Of a DNA stretch of 64,000 nt, positions 42,462 through 50,900 are shown piece after piece. The notes under the pieces were generated by a model, which was not told the origin of the DNA, searched no databases, and was given only the letters and a program-made list of their open reading frames with translations. The DNA comes from Kutzneria kofuensis (GTDB taxonomy: Bacteria; Actinomycetota; Actinomycetes; Mycobacteriales; Pseudonocardiaceae). The position numbers were made by a program, and so were the translations under genes. How positions within the stretch are numbered: position 1 is the stretch's first letter; every line of letters begins with the position of its first letter. Location: contig NZ_JACHIR010000001.1 of assembly GCF_014203355.1 (NCBI RefSeq), positions 7,876,038 to 7,940,037 of the forward strand, written 5' to 3'.

Positions 42462-44925
42462 GATGGACCACCCGCCCGCTGCCCGGGATGACAAAGCGCT
42501 GCAACTCGTCGACGAGCCCGGCGGGAATCTCCATCTGGTCATCGGCGTACGTGACGTCGACCAGCCGCGGCTGCCGGCCGGCGAGCGGGCCGGTCCGATG
42601 TTCGGGAATGGCGGCGGAGCGGACGGCCCGCACCCAGTCCTCCCGGACCTCGAACGCCACGATCCGTGTGCCGGGTTCGTGCTTGGTGCCCTTGGCCAGG
42701 AACTCGTACGCGCGTTCCTCGGAGCCGAAGTTGAGGTGGATGGTGGCGCGGGCGATCCGCACGTCGCCGGTGGCCGTGACGGTCAGCAGCTGGCGATTGC
42801 CAGGGCCCTCGACCCGGTACACGACGCGGCCGCCGTGGGTGCCGCGCATCAGCGGCCGGACCAGCCGGGCGAGAGCTGCCTCGTTCCGTTCCACCGCGGC
42901 CAGCGGGATGCTGACGGCGTGCTCGGTCGTCAGGCGACGGGCGAATTCCTCGGCGCTGTCGGGAAGATCCTCGGGCCCGGGCAGGTCGGCCGTCGCCGAT
43001 CGGGCGCCGCTCTCGTACTCCTGGGCCTCGGCCCGCAGCGCGTCGGCACTGGCACGCAGCTGTTCGGCTTCCTGACGCCGCCGGGCGGCATTCTGCCGGA
43101 GCCGCGCGGCCCGTTCGGGCCTGGTGGCGTCGACCATCGACGCCCGGATCTCGTCGTCGGCCGCCGACACGGCCGTTTCCGCAGCCCGCCGCTCGGCCGC
43201 CTCCGCCTCGGTCCGCGCCGCGCCGCCGCGCTGAAGTTGGTTCAGGGTCGGCTTGCGGGTGGTCAGGCCCATCTCGGTCAGCACGCTGTGCAGCTCCTCG
43301 ATCCGCTTGGCGTCCCGGATCGCCCGGCCGGCCCGGACGTCGGCGGCCGCGGCGGACAGCACCGCGGCGCCGCGGGTGCCCGGCGCGACGCCGGCGGAGG
43401 CGCGGAAGATCGCTTCGGCCTCGCCCGCGGTGAGCCGGTACTCTCGGGCCATCCGCGCCACCGTGACGCCGGCCCGGCCGAACCGGAAGATCCGCCCGGC
43501 GACCGGCAGGAACACCGACGCCACCAGGATCGCCCGGTCCACAGTGGACAGCTGGTGGCCGAACAGGTCCTCGCCGCCGATGACCTCGTAGCCGGCGACG
43601 ATGTTGCCGACCACCGGCAGCAGCCCGACGCCCAGCTCGATCGCCGTCTGCCACTCGGGCAGCCGAACCGGCGCGTCGTACTTGTCGACCTCCGGATACG
43701 CCTGCGCCAGCAGCAGATTCCGGCCCAGCTCCGGGTGGTCGTGCAGCCAGACGGCGAAGTCAGCCGCCGGGCTGGCGAAGCGGAAGCCGGGCCGGCTCAT
43801 CCGCTGCCGCAGGTCCCGCAGGTAGGCGTCGGCCAGCCGGCGGCGGGCGTCGTGCTCGGCCTCGGACGGCGAGACGAGGAAACCCTTGCCGTGCTCGTTG
43901 TCCTCGGCCCGATGGGGCCGGTCGTCGACCGGGATCACCTTGGTCTGCAGGTACGTCAGCGCCTGCGCCAGGGCGGCGCCCTGGTCGGCGGAGACGTCCT
44001 CCCGCGGCACCACCGGGCGCGCCATCGGCACTGCCGAAGGCGTTGAAGGGACCGGCACGGCCCTCGGTATCGTGGGCGGGACGTCATGACCCGGGGGAGG
44101 CGTGTCGACGGGCCGGTGCAGGGGCGGGACCGGCGTCGACACCACCCACTCCGGCGCGGTCACGTCGCCGTGCCGCGGCGCGTACAGGGAACCCCGCGCC
44201 ACGACCGAGAGCGAGACCACGATCGGCTCGGTGAACAGGTCGGCGTCCCGGTATGCCCGCGCCAGCGCGTTCGCCGCCTCCACCGGCCACAACCCGACCA
44301 CCGGCAGCGCCCCGAGCAGGTGCGCCGTAATCCCGTTGTCGGCGACGGAAAACACGCCGTGCAGGTCCGGCTGGTCATGCTCGCCGGCCCGGACCCGCAG
44401 TTCGACCCGGTCGCCGGCGGTGAGCGGCCCGGTCTGAGGGCCGAGCCGGAACTCCAGCTCGGCCAGCTCGTCCCGGTCGCGCTGCGGCAACTCGGTCAGC
44501 AACGTCCGCCACCGCCCGGACAACCGCAGCTGCTGCCGCACCCGCAACTGCTCCACCGGCTTCAGCCCCCGGAACACGGTGAACGCCGCGACGGCCTCCG
44601 CGTCGGTGACCTGCCAGTCGAACGGGCCCGTGGCCAGCAACTCGGAGATCCGAGCCGCCGGATCGGGCCGTCCCCGCACCGGCACCGCCACCGGACGTCC
44701 ACCGTCCCCATAGGACGGAACCCGGCCTGGCACCTCGACCGTCGGCCGCTCGACCGCCGGCCGACCGCGCGGCGCGCGCCGGTTGGTCGCGATCTCCCGC
44801 TCGGCGGCGGCCAGCCGGTCGGCGACGGCGCGGGCCACCGCGTCCTCGATGCGGGCCAGGTCGGCCTCGGTCGGCCGCCCGGTGATCCGCACCCGCACGG
44901 GTACGTGGCAGTCGATCCGGGGCAT
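42451..44925 (-). CDS. Polymorphic-toxin-like protein with pre-toxin-TG-like segment
   Basis: 824 residues from the ATG at 44925 (AGGAGAAACCC upstream). Residues 7-40 hold a beta-alpha module (PVRVRITGRPTEADLARIE). Residues about 70-290 are mixed, followed by a Pro-rich linker (about 285-330). At about 424-475 is a hydrophobic segment (GLLPVVGNIVAGYEVIGGED, then LFGHQLSTVDRAILVASVFLP) with the spacing of the pre-toxin-TG domain that precedes toxin tips. A long charged coiled coil follows (about 575-665: RAARLRQNAARRRQEAEQLR). The C-terminal 125 residues (VVYRVEGPGN, IHLNFGSEERAYEFLAKG, RIVAFEVREDWV, PRLVDVTYADDQ, VIPGSGRVVHLVP) form a compact unrecognised domain of toxin-tip size. It lies between tube and baseplate genes. 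Confidence 0.65.
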   Translation of the reverse strand: MPRIDCHVPVRVRITGRPTEADLARIEDAVARAVADRLAAAEREIATNRRAPRGRPAVERPTVEVPGRVPSYGDGGRPVAVPVRGRPDPAARISELLATGPFDWQVTDAEAVAAFTVFRGLKPVEQLRVRQQLRLSGRWRTLLTELPQRDRDELAELEFRLGPQTGPLTAGDRVELRVRAGEHDQPDLHGVFSVADNGITAHLLGALPVVGLWPVEAANALARAYRDADLFTEPIVVSLSVVARGSLYAPRHGDVTAPEWVVSTPVPPLHRPVDTPPPGHDVPPTIPRAVPVPSTPSAVPMARPVVPREDVSADQGAALAQALTYLQTKVIPVDDRPHRAEDNEHGKGFLVSPSEAEHDARRRLADAYLRDLRQRMSRPGFRFASPAADFAVWLHDHPELGRNLLLAQAYPEVDKYDAPVRLPEWQTAIELGVGLLPVVGNIVAGYEVIGGEDLFGHQLSTVDRAILVASVFLPVAGRIFRFGRAGVTVARMAREYRLTAGEAEAIFRASAGVAPGTRGAAVLSAAAADVRAGRAIRDAKRIEELHSVLTEMGLTTRKPTLNQLQRGGAARTEAEAAERRAAETAVSAADDEIRASMVDATRPERAARLRQNAARRRQEAEQLRASADALRAEAQEYESGARSATADLPGPEDLPDSAEEFARRLTTEHAVSIPLAAVERNEAALARLVRPLMRGTHGGRVVYRVEGPGNRQLLTVTATGDVRIARATIHLNFGSEERAYEFLAKGTKHEPGTRIVAFEVREDWVRAVRSAAIPEHRTGPLAGRQPRLVDVTYADDQMEIPAGLVDELQRFVIPGSGRVVHLVP

Positions 44926-44947
44926 GGGTTTCTCCTGGGTAGGTGCG

Positions 44948-45178
44948 TCAGCCGCGGCTGCGCAGGGTGGTGTCGAGCTGCTCGAAGACGTGCCGGGCGA
45001 TCTGCCGCAGCTGGTCGCCGTCCAGCTCGCCGACGATCTCGACCTGGACCGGGAAGTGGTAGCTGACCGCGTGGTCGCCGTCGGCCAGCACGGCCTCGCT
45101 GCCGGCGGCGGGCAGGATCCGCTCGCCCTCGTGCACCAGCGCGATGCCGGTGCGTTCGACCCGGGTGGCGTCGGCCAC
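44948..45178 (-). CDS. Small protein sharing a beta-alpha module with the toxin N-terminus
   Basis: 76 residues from a GTG two bases after the tube stop. The first 40 residues are a short beta-rich part (VERTGIALVHEGERILPAAG). Residues 41-72 (HFPVQVEIVGELDGDQLRQI, then helical to Leu72) align without gaps with residues 7-38 of the next gene product: H, P, V, V, I, G, L, I, V and L fall on the same positions. In phage tails one or two small assembly chaperones lie between the tube and the tape-measure gene, and this gene is in that place. It may be such a chaperone, or a cargo adaptor that pairs with the toxin N-terminus. Confidence 0.55.
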   Translation of the reverse strand: MADATRVERTGIALVHEGERILPAAGSEAVLADGDHAVSYHFPVQVEIVGELDGDQLRQIARHVFEQLDTTLRSRG

Positions 45179-45180
45179 GG

Positions 45181-45570
45181 CTACTCGACCCCGGGCTGCA
45201 GGCAGGTGCAGGTGAACGTGGCCGTCGGCGCGCCGTCGATCACCACGTTGCTCGGGTTGGCCGAGGTGATCAGGCAGCGGCCGAACTTGAGCGCCTTGAA
45301 CGCCCAGTCGGTGCCCTGCTTCTCCGACACCGCGATGTCGAACTCGGTGCCGGCCATGGCCAGCGTGGTCAGGTCGGCCACCACCGAGCCGATCGCCTGC
45401 ACCGTCATGGTGAAGGTGAACGTCTGCGGCTGCCGCACGTAGCCGACGTTGTCGGCCTCCACGCTGTGCACCACCGTGTGCGGCACGTTGAAGGTCGGCG
45501 TGAACTGGGAGATCGGCGTGACGACCGTGCTCCCGAGTCGCACTTCCAGTCGGGTGTTCCAGTTGAGCAT
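45181..45570 (-). CDS. Probable tail tube protein
   Basis: 129 residues. The protein is almost all beta: NWNTRLEVRLGSTVVTPISQFTPTF, VGYVRQPQTFTFTMTVQAIG, FDIAVSEKQGTDWAFKALKFGRCLI and IDGAPTATFTCTCLQPGVE. Length, all-beta composition and the position just after the sheath gene are those of the inner-tube proteins of contractile tails (about 130-170 residues). There is no strong motif for the family, so the call rests mainly on context. Only one tube gene is present, while Afp/PVC-type systems usually have two. Confidence 0.6.
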   Translation of the reverse strand: MLNWNTRLEVRLGSTVVTPISQFTPTFNVPHTVVHSVEADNVGYVRQPQTFTFTMTVQAIGSVVADLTTLAMAGTEFDIAVSEKQGTDWAFKALKFGRCLITSANPSNVVIDGAPTATFTCTCLQPGVE

Positions 45571-45588
45571 GACTCGTCCCGTTCTCGG

Positions 45589-46707
45589 CTAGGCGAAGTT
45601 GAGCTTGATCGCGATCCGGTGCATGGCGCCCGCGTACTCCACGGCCACCAGCACCTCCGCCACGCGGCTGGTCTCGGCGTGGTGGACCTGCGCGGCCTGC
45701 GCGTCCGACAGCGTGGACGGGTCCGCGTCGAGCAGGCCGAGGATCGGGATCACCACGTCGTAGGACTCGATCACGCCGTCGGCGACCAGCGGGTTGAGCA
45801 CCGATTCCAGCTGCACGGCCAGCGCGCGCAGGCCGGACCGGCTGATCCGCAGGTTGCCGATGGCCCTGATGACCCGGGCCTTGAGCTGGAACGTGACGTC
45901 GTCGACGGTGCGGGTGATGTCGATGTACTGCTTGCCGTTCCTGTTCCCGGTGTAGCCCTCGCCGAGGCAGACCGCGCTGCCGCCGAGCAGCGCCGGCTTC
46001 GTCAGCCAGATCACGCCCCTGCCGCCGGAGGTCTTGCCGAAATCCTCGGGGCCGTTGAGGTTCTCGATCTCGGTGGCGGTGAAGTCGTCGGTCTTCACCG
46101 ACACCGGCTTGAGCACCATCGACACGCTCGGCGGGTAGCCGGCCACCGTGCCGGCGACGGCCGCGGCCACGTCCTCGTCGCTCTTGTGCGCGACGTAGAT
46201 CATCCGGTCGTTGGGCAGCGCGGCGGCCGGCGCCGGGTCGCTGTTGCCCTTGACCAGCATCGCGACGCCCATCCGCTCCTTGCCGTCGCCGCTGTTGGAG
46301 ACGGCGGTGACATGCTTGGACAACAGGTCGATCGCACCGTTGGTCGCGCCGCTGGTGGCGTCCAGCGCGGTGTTGGCGACCAGCACGAACTGCACGTTCA
46401 GCGTTTCGACGGCGGCCAGCGCGGAGGTGATGTCCTGGGCCGCCGGCACGCCCCACACCTGGCCGGGGCCGGGCGTCTGGTCGAAGACGGTGTCGATCGC
46501 CCGGGTGAGCGCGGAGTTGATGGTCTTTCCGTCGGCCTGGTAGGCCGCCCCGAACTTCGTCGCGGCGTCGGTCGGGTCGCTGACCTGGACCGGGACACCG
46601 ACGCCGCCGGTCGCGGCCGCGCCGACCACGGCGATGTTGCCGGTCGGCCGGATCACGGGGGAGAACAGGTCGACCGTCGACTGCACCTGCACGTAGCGCA
46701 ATGGCAT
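45589..46707 (-). CDS. Contractile tail sheath protein
   Basis: 372 residues from the ATG at 46707 with the strong site GGAGGAAATCCGC. The C-terminal half carries the sheath signature: GRGVIWLTKPALLGGSAVCL, then YIDITRTVDDVTFQLKARV, IRAIGNLRISRSGLRALAVQ and VADGVIESYDVVIP, and ends with a strand that inserts into neighbours (RVAEVLVAVEYAGAMHRIAI). The N-terminal part (VQSTVDLFSPVIRPTGNIAVVG) resembles phage and provirus sheaths. It lacks the large surface insertions of T4 gp18. A single sheath gene is present, whereas Afp/PVC systems have three. This gene is the firmest proof that the operon makes a contractile machine. Confidence 0.82.
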   Translation of the reverse strand: MPLRYVQVQSTVDLFSPVIRPTGNIAVVGAAATGGVGVPVQVSDPTDAATKFGAAYQADGKTINSALTRAIDTVFDQTPGPGQVWGVPAAQDITSALAAVETLNVQFVLVANTALDATSGATNGAIDLLSKHVTAVSNSGDGKERMGVAMLVKGNSDPAPAAALPNDRMIYVAHKSDEDVAAAVAGTVAGYPPSVSMVLKPVSVKTDDFTATEIENLNGPEDFGKTSGGRGVIWLTKPALLGGSAVCLGEGYTGNRNGKQYIDITRTVDDVTFQLKARVIRAIGNLRISRSGLRALAVQLESVLNPLVADGVIESYDVVIPILGLLDADPSTLSDAQAAQVHHAETSRVAEVLVAVEYAGAMHRIAIKLNFA

Positions 46708-46723
46708 GCGGATTTCCTCCTTG

Positions 46724-46864
46724 TCAGTGGTACTTGCGCCGCAACTTGGCCCGCAGCGCCTCGAGCTGCCGCGGGGTCAGTTCCGGCTCGGTGACTGGTG
46801 CTGGGACGGTCTCGGCGGCGGTCTCGGCCGCCACCGGTTCGTCGGTCTGTTCTTCCTCGGGCAC
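46724..46864 (-). CDS. 46-residue acidic protein before the sheath gene
   Basis: The small gene starts at a GTG (46864) with AAGGATTCGCC upstream and ends 16 bp before the sheath start. The first half is acidic and Pro/Ala/Thr-rich (EEEQTDEPVAAETAAET), the second half is a basic helix (TPRQLEALRAKLRRKYH). There is no known domain. Such a disordered acidic arm with a basic amphipathic end could be a tail-completion or sheath-associated factor, or a regulator. Start and stop fit tightly between its neighbours and codon use is coding-like (third positions mostly G or C), so it is likely a real gene. Confidence 0.6.
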   Translation of the reverse strand: MPEEEQTDEPVAAETAAETVPAPVTEPELTPRQLEALRAKLRRKYH

Positions 46865-46900
46865 GGCGAATCCTTCGAAGACGTTGCGGTGAAAGGGAAA

Positions 46901-47737
46901 TCAGGTGGTGAACGCCGCGACGGCGCGCTGCCTGGTGAAGAAGTCGGTCAGCTGCGCCTGGGTCAGGCCGGTCGCCGGCACCGCCGACGCGGGGAACACC
47001 AGCAGCGGCGCGCAGGCCGCGGTCGCCTCGGCGACGTCGGAATCGCCCTGGTAGCCGGTCTCCCGCTGGCATGCCGACGCGACCAGTCGCACGTCCCGCA
47101 GCGCGGCGGCGATGTCGATGATGTCCCGGACCAGCACGGCCACCCGGAGCGGGAAGCGACGGCCGTTGCGCGGATCGGCCGGGTCGAACGGCGGCGCCGG
47201 CTTCAGCCGGATCTCGCCGCGCAGGTAGTGGAAGGCGTCCCTGAGCTGCTCGACCGTGCTGATCCGATGCTCGGTCAGGAACGCGTCCAGGTCGAAGTAG
47301 GAGAACTTGGCCCGGAACTCGTCCAGCGTGGCGAACTCGCCGATGTCGCCGATCCGCCACGACTCGACCTCGCCCGGGTCGACGGTCAGCACCGTGTCCA
47401 CGGTCAGCCGCGCGTCCAGATCCATCCACTGTGGACTGTTGTGGTCGTTGCCCTCGACGGTGAAGTCGGTCCTGGTGTGCGCCGGAATGGTCTGCATCCA
47501 GTTGCCGATCCGCTGCACCTGCGGGAACAGCGGCTGCTGGCAGGTCACCGACTGCACCGTCACGCCGGACACGTCGTGCACCGCGGCGTCCGGCAGTCGA
47601 TAGACCTCCGCGAACAGCGCCCTGATCCGCGTGTGCGCCGGGTCGTCGGACGGGAACACCAGGTCGCGCAGTCCGTCCGGAGTGGACAGTCGGACCAGGG
47701 TGCTGTCGACGAACGCGGTCACGGCGTTCTCAGGCAC
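46901..47737 (-). CDS. First gene of the tail operon: unassigned tail-associated protein
   Basis: 278 residues from a GTG at 47737; a much longer open frame continues upstream but it only shadows the divergent 1901-residue gene. It opens PENAVTAFVDSTLVRLSTPDGLRDLV, contains VQSVTCQQPLFPQVQRIGNW and a middle part with ARLTVDTVLTVDPGEVESWR, and ends helical (LTQAQLTDFFTRQRAVAAFTT). Three or four cysteines occur. I recognise no family. Its place before the sheath gene is where tail-terminator or tail-completion genes sit in myophage modules, so a capping role is plausible but unproven. It shares a 186-bp divergent promoter region with the 1901-residue gene. Confidence 0.6.
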   Translation of the reverse strand: MPENAVTAFVDSTLVRLSTPDGLRDLVFPSDDPAHTRIRALFAEVYRLPDAAVHDVSGVTVQSVTCQQPLFPQVQRIGNWMQTIPAHTRTDFTVEGNDHNSPQWMDLDARLTVDTVLTVDPGEVESWRIGDIGEFATLDEFRAKFSYFDLDAFLTEHRISTVEQLRDAFHYLRGEIRLKPAPPFDPADPRNGRRFPLRVAVLVRDIIDIAAALRDVRLVASACQRETGYQGDSDVAEATAACAPLLVFPASAVPATGLTQAQLTDFFTRQRAVAAFTT

Positions 47738-47923
47738 AGGTGTCTCACCACGTGCTACCCCCGGATTTTCGGCCGCGCGCCAACCGCGCTGCCTTTCCAG
47801 CTTCACCGGGATCGTCCGAAAAATCACCGTCCCACCGGGTGCCCGATCGGGCTGATCGCCGGTGACGCCCCCGTGACGGGCATTGGGTTGACTTGTCCGC
47901 TCTGCCGGGTGCGAGGAGGAACA
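47738..47923. promoter_or_regulatory. Divergent promoter region of the tail operon and the 1901-residue gene
   Basis: The 186-bp gap is noncoding on both strands and is locally AT-richer around 47755-47830 (GGATTTTCGGCC, CCGAAAAATCACCG). GTCCGAAAAATC and GGATTTTCGG are partly complementary and could form a regulator site. GAGGAGGAACA (47913-47923) is the ribosome site of the plus-strand gene. No clear -35/-10 pair is called. Confidence 0.4.
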
Positions 47924-50900
47924 GTGTTCACGCTGCAACAGGTTGTCAGCCGGGAGGACCAGGCCTTCCTGTGCTCGGCGGCGAGGCTCGACGTCGGCCA
48001 GGACGGCCGGGTCTACCTCCTCGACTCGCGGTCGAACTCGAAGGTCACCATCAACTACGTCCTCGGCGTCGGCCCGGACGCCGCCGGCCGGCGCGGCGTC
48101 GCGTGGGTGCAGGGCGGCGAGGCCCCGGTGTCCGTCGCGGTGAACTCGCGGCACTACATGGCCCGGGCGGAGGCCCACTTCGGCGGCGAGGTCACGGTGA
48201 TCGGCCCCGACCTCGACCCCGACGACCCGGTCGGCGTGTGGGCGGGCGCCTGGTACGGCGACGACACCGGCTACGACGCCCCGTTCCGGGTGATCGCCGG
48301 CGCGGCCACCGGCCGGTTCTACGCGCTCGCCCAGTACGGCCTCGGCCGGCCCGGCGACCCGAGGTTTCCGCGGGATCCCGTGCCGGCGATCGTCGCCGTC
48401 GGCAGCCCGCCCGAGCAGGTGGCCGCCCTGGCGACGTACAAGCTGCAGTTCGGGGCGGCGACGGTGCAGGTCCGCGACTTCCGGCTGCGGGAGACCGCCG
48501 CCGGGCCGGAGTTCTACGTGCTGTACAAGGACCTCGCGCCCGGGGGCACGAAGCACATCGCCAGGTTCGACCAGACCGGCGCCGAGGTGTGGGACCGCAC
48601 CGACGACGTGATCGCCGCCATCGAACCGGGGCCGGACAACAAGGCCGGCGGCTTCGACGTGGCGGCGAGCGGCCACCTGTACGTGATCGGGGCGAAGGGC
48701 GCGCTGTACCGCTACCCGACGGACAACGGCGCCGCGGCCCGGACCCAGCTCCAGCTGACCGGGGCCTTCCCGACCGACGCGCCGTACAAGGACCTTCGCG
48801 TGCTGGGCAGCCAGCTGATCCTGCAACGGCAGCAGGACCGCGAGATGTTCGGCGTGTTCACGCTGCCCGACCCGGCGACGGCCGGCACCGCCGTGCCGTT
48901 CGTGCGATCCGTGTGGTCGCAGTACGAACTCGTGCAGGCGGTGTTCACCGACCAACCGCAGGACCAGCACATGGTGGCCGGCAGCAGCGTCCCGGTGACG
49001 CTGACCGTGGACCGCTTCGACGGCGGCGTGCAGCAGCGGTTGCCCGCCCCGGGGTGGCGGGCCTGGCTGCGCACGGTCGGGGCCCAGGACCACCGCGAAG
49101 TCGCCGTGACGCAGACCGCGGATTCCCAGTACACGCTGGCGATTCCGGCCGACGCCGCCGGCATGTACCAACTCACCCTGGCGCCGACGCGGGGGCCGTG
49201 GCGGATCGGTGAAACCCCCGACTACCGGTTCCGGCGCATCGTGGAGATCCGGCCCGCCGACGCCACCGGCTCGGTCAGCCTGAGCACCGTGTCCAACGCG
49301 GTGTTCGGCTTCGACGCGCTGCCGTCGCGGTACAGGGGCCAGCAGAACCGGACCCGTTACGCCGCAGGGGAACCCATCACCTTCACCGTGTCGATGCGGC
49401 CCGCGCCGACGGCCCCGGCCACCGTGACGCTCCGACTCGACGACCTCGCCACCGGAACCACGGTCGCCCGATCCGTGCTGAGCGTGCCGGCCGCCCCGCC
49501 GCCGCAGACGTCCATGACCGTGCCGACGTCCGTGACCAGCCTGCTGCGCCCCGGAAAGTACCTGCTCACCGCCGAGGCGCCGGGCAAGACCGTTGCCGCG
49601 CAACCGATCGAGATCGGCTCCGGGATGCCGGTCTCCGGCTACCGGCGGGTGTGGTTCGGCGACTACGGCGAGGTGTACCCGGGCCTGTACGGCGGCACCA
49701 ACTCCACCTTCGCCGTCGACTACGGCGACGCCGCCGACGTGGCGGCCGCGCACCTGGAGCGGGTCCGCCGGCAGGGCTGGACCATCGAGGTCGACCGGCT
49801 GGCCAGGCAGTCCGGCAACATGGACGTCTTCGAGCTGAACCTGCTGCCGGAGACCACCCCGATCCAGGCCCGGCTGGATGGTGACCCGAACGCCGTGGAC
49901 TCGATGAAGCTGTGGCGGCAGACGCCGCTGCTGGACGTGGTCGGCGGGCTCGGGGCGCTCGGCGTGCAGCAGCGCGGCCTGCTGCTGGCCAACGACACCA
50001 TCCTGCCGGCGCCGGAGCAGAAGGACGTCCGGCAGAAGGACGCCAGGACGGCCAACTTCGAGGGCTACCCGATCGACCGGTACCAGGACCTGTTCCGCGC
50101 CAACACCGTGCTGTCCGGCTACCGCGCGTTCGGCGGCTGGCACTGGGCGGCCAACTGGTGGCTGAGCGAGCACAGCTCGAGCGCGCTGCCCAACGGGCTG
50201 TTCGGCCCCTTCACCGGCCCGTACCCGTATCAGCTCGACCAGACCAAGAAGGACCACAAGTGGCGGCCGCTGCTGGCCGCGATGCAGGAGCACGCGCTCA
50301 GCCACGGCCCGGACCTGCAGCGCCAGCTGCGGCGGGTGCTGGCGGCCGGGGCCAGGGCCGGCGCCGGCCGGTCCGACCTCGTCACCGCGGCGCCGGGTCC
50401 GTTCCGGGCCGGCTTCGTCTACCCGCCGGACTGGTTCACCGAGGTGGACGAGGTGGACCTGCAGGCGCAGTGGGAACAGTTCCCGCTCTGGCTGCACACC
50501 GCGTTCGCCGTCGACTACTATCCCCGGCCCGGCAAGCAGAGCACGCTGCACGAGGAGAGCGGCAACGACAGCGGGGCCGGCGAGCAGCTGCTGGGGCAGG
50601 CGTTCGCGGCGCTGATGCGCGGGTCGAACACCAGCGGCCACTCCGGCCCGGTGGTGGCGAGCCGGCAGCTGGACCTGTTGCCGGATCCGCGCGGCCTGGC
50701 CCACGGCCTGCCGTCGATGCACCGGGTGCTGGCCGGCGCGCTGCACGACTACGGCGAGTGGGTGAGCCGGTTCGGCAACGCCGACCGGGTGGCGATCCTG
50801 ATCTCCCGCCGGACCTTCGCCGTCGAGGGCTGGTTCAACGACCTGCCCGACCACGTGGGCCGGATCTTCGAGGCGTACGTTTCCCTGCTGTACGCCCAGA

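Noticed and set aside
39627-42491. A 954-codon plus-strand open frame opposite the 1016-residue cargo gene
   Set aside because: Composition is Arg/Gly/Val/Gln-rich without domains, while the minus strand encodes a protein with a recognisable nuclease core.
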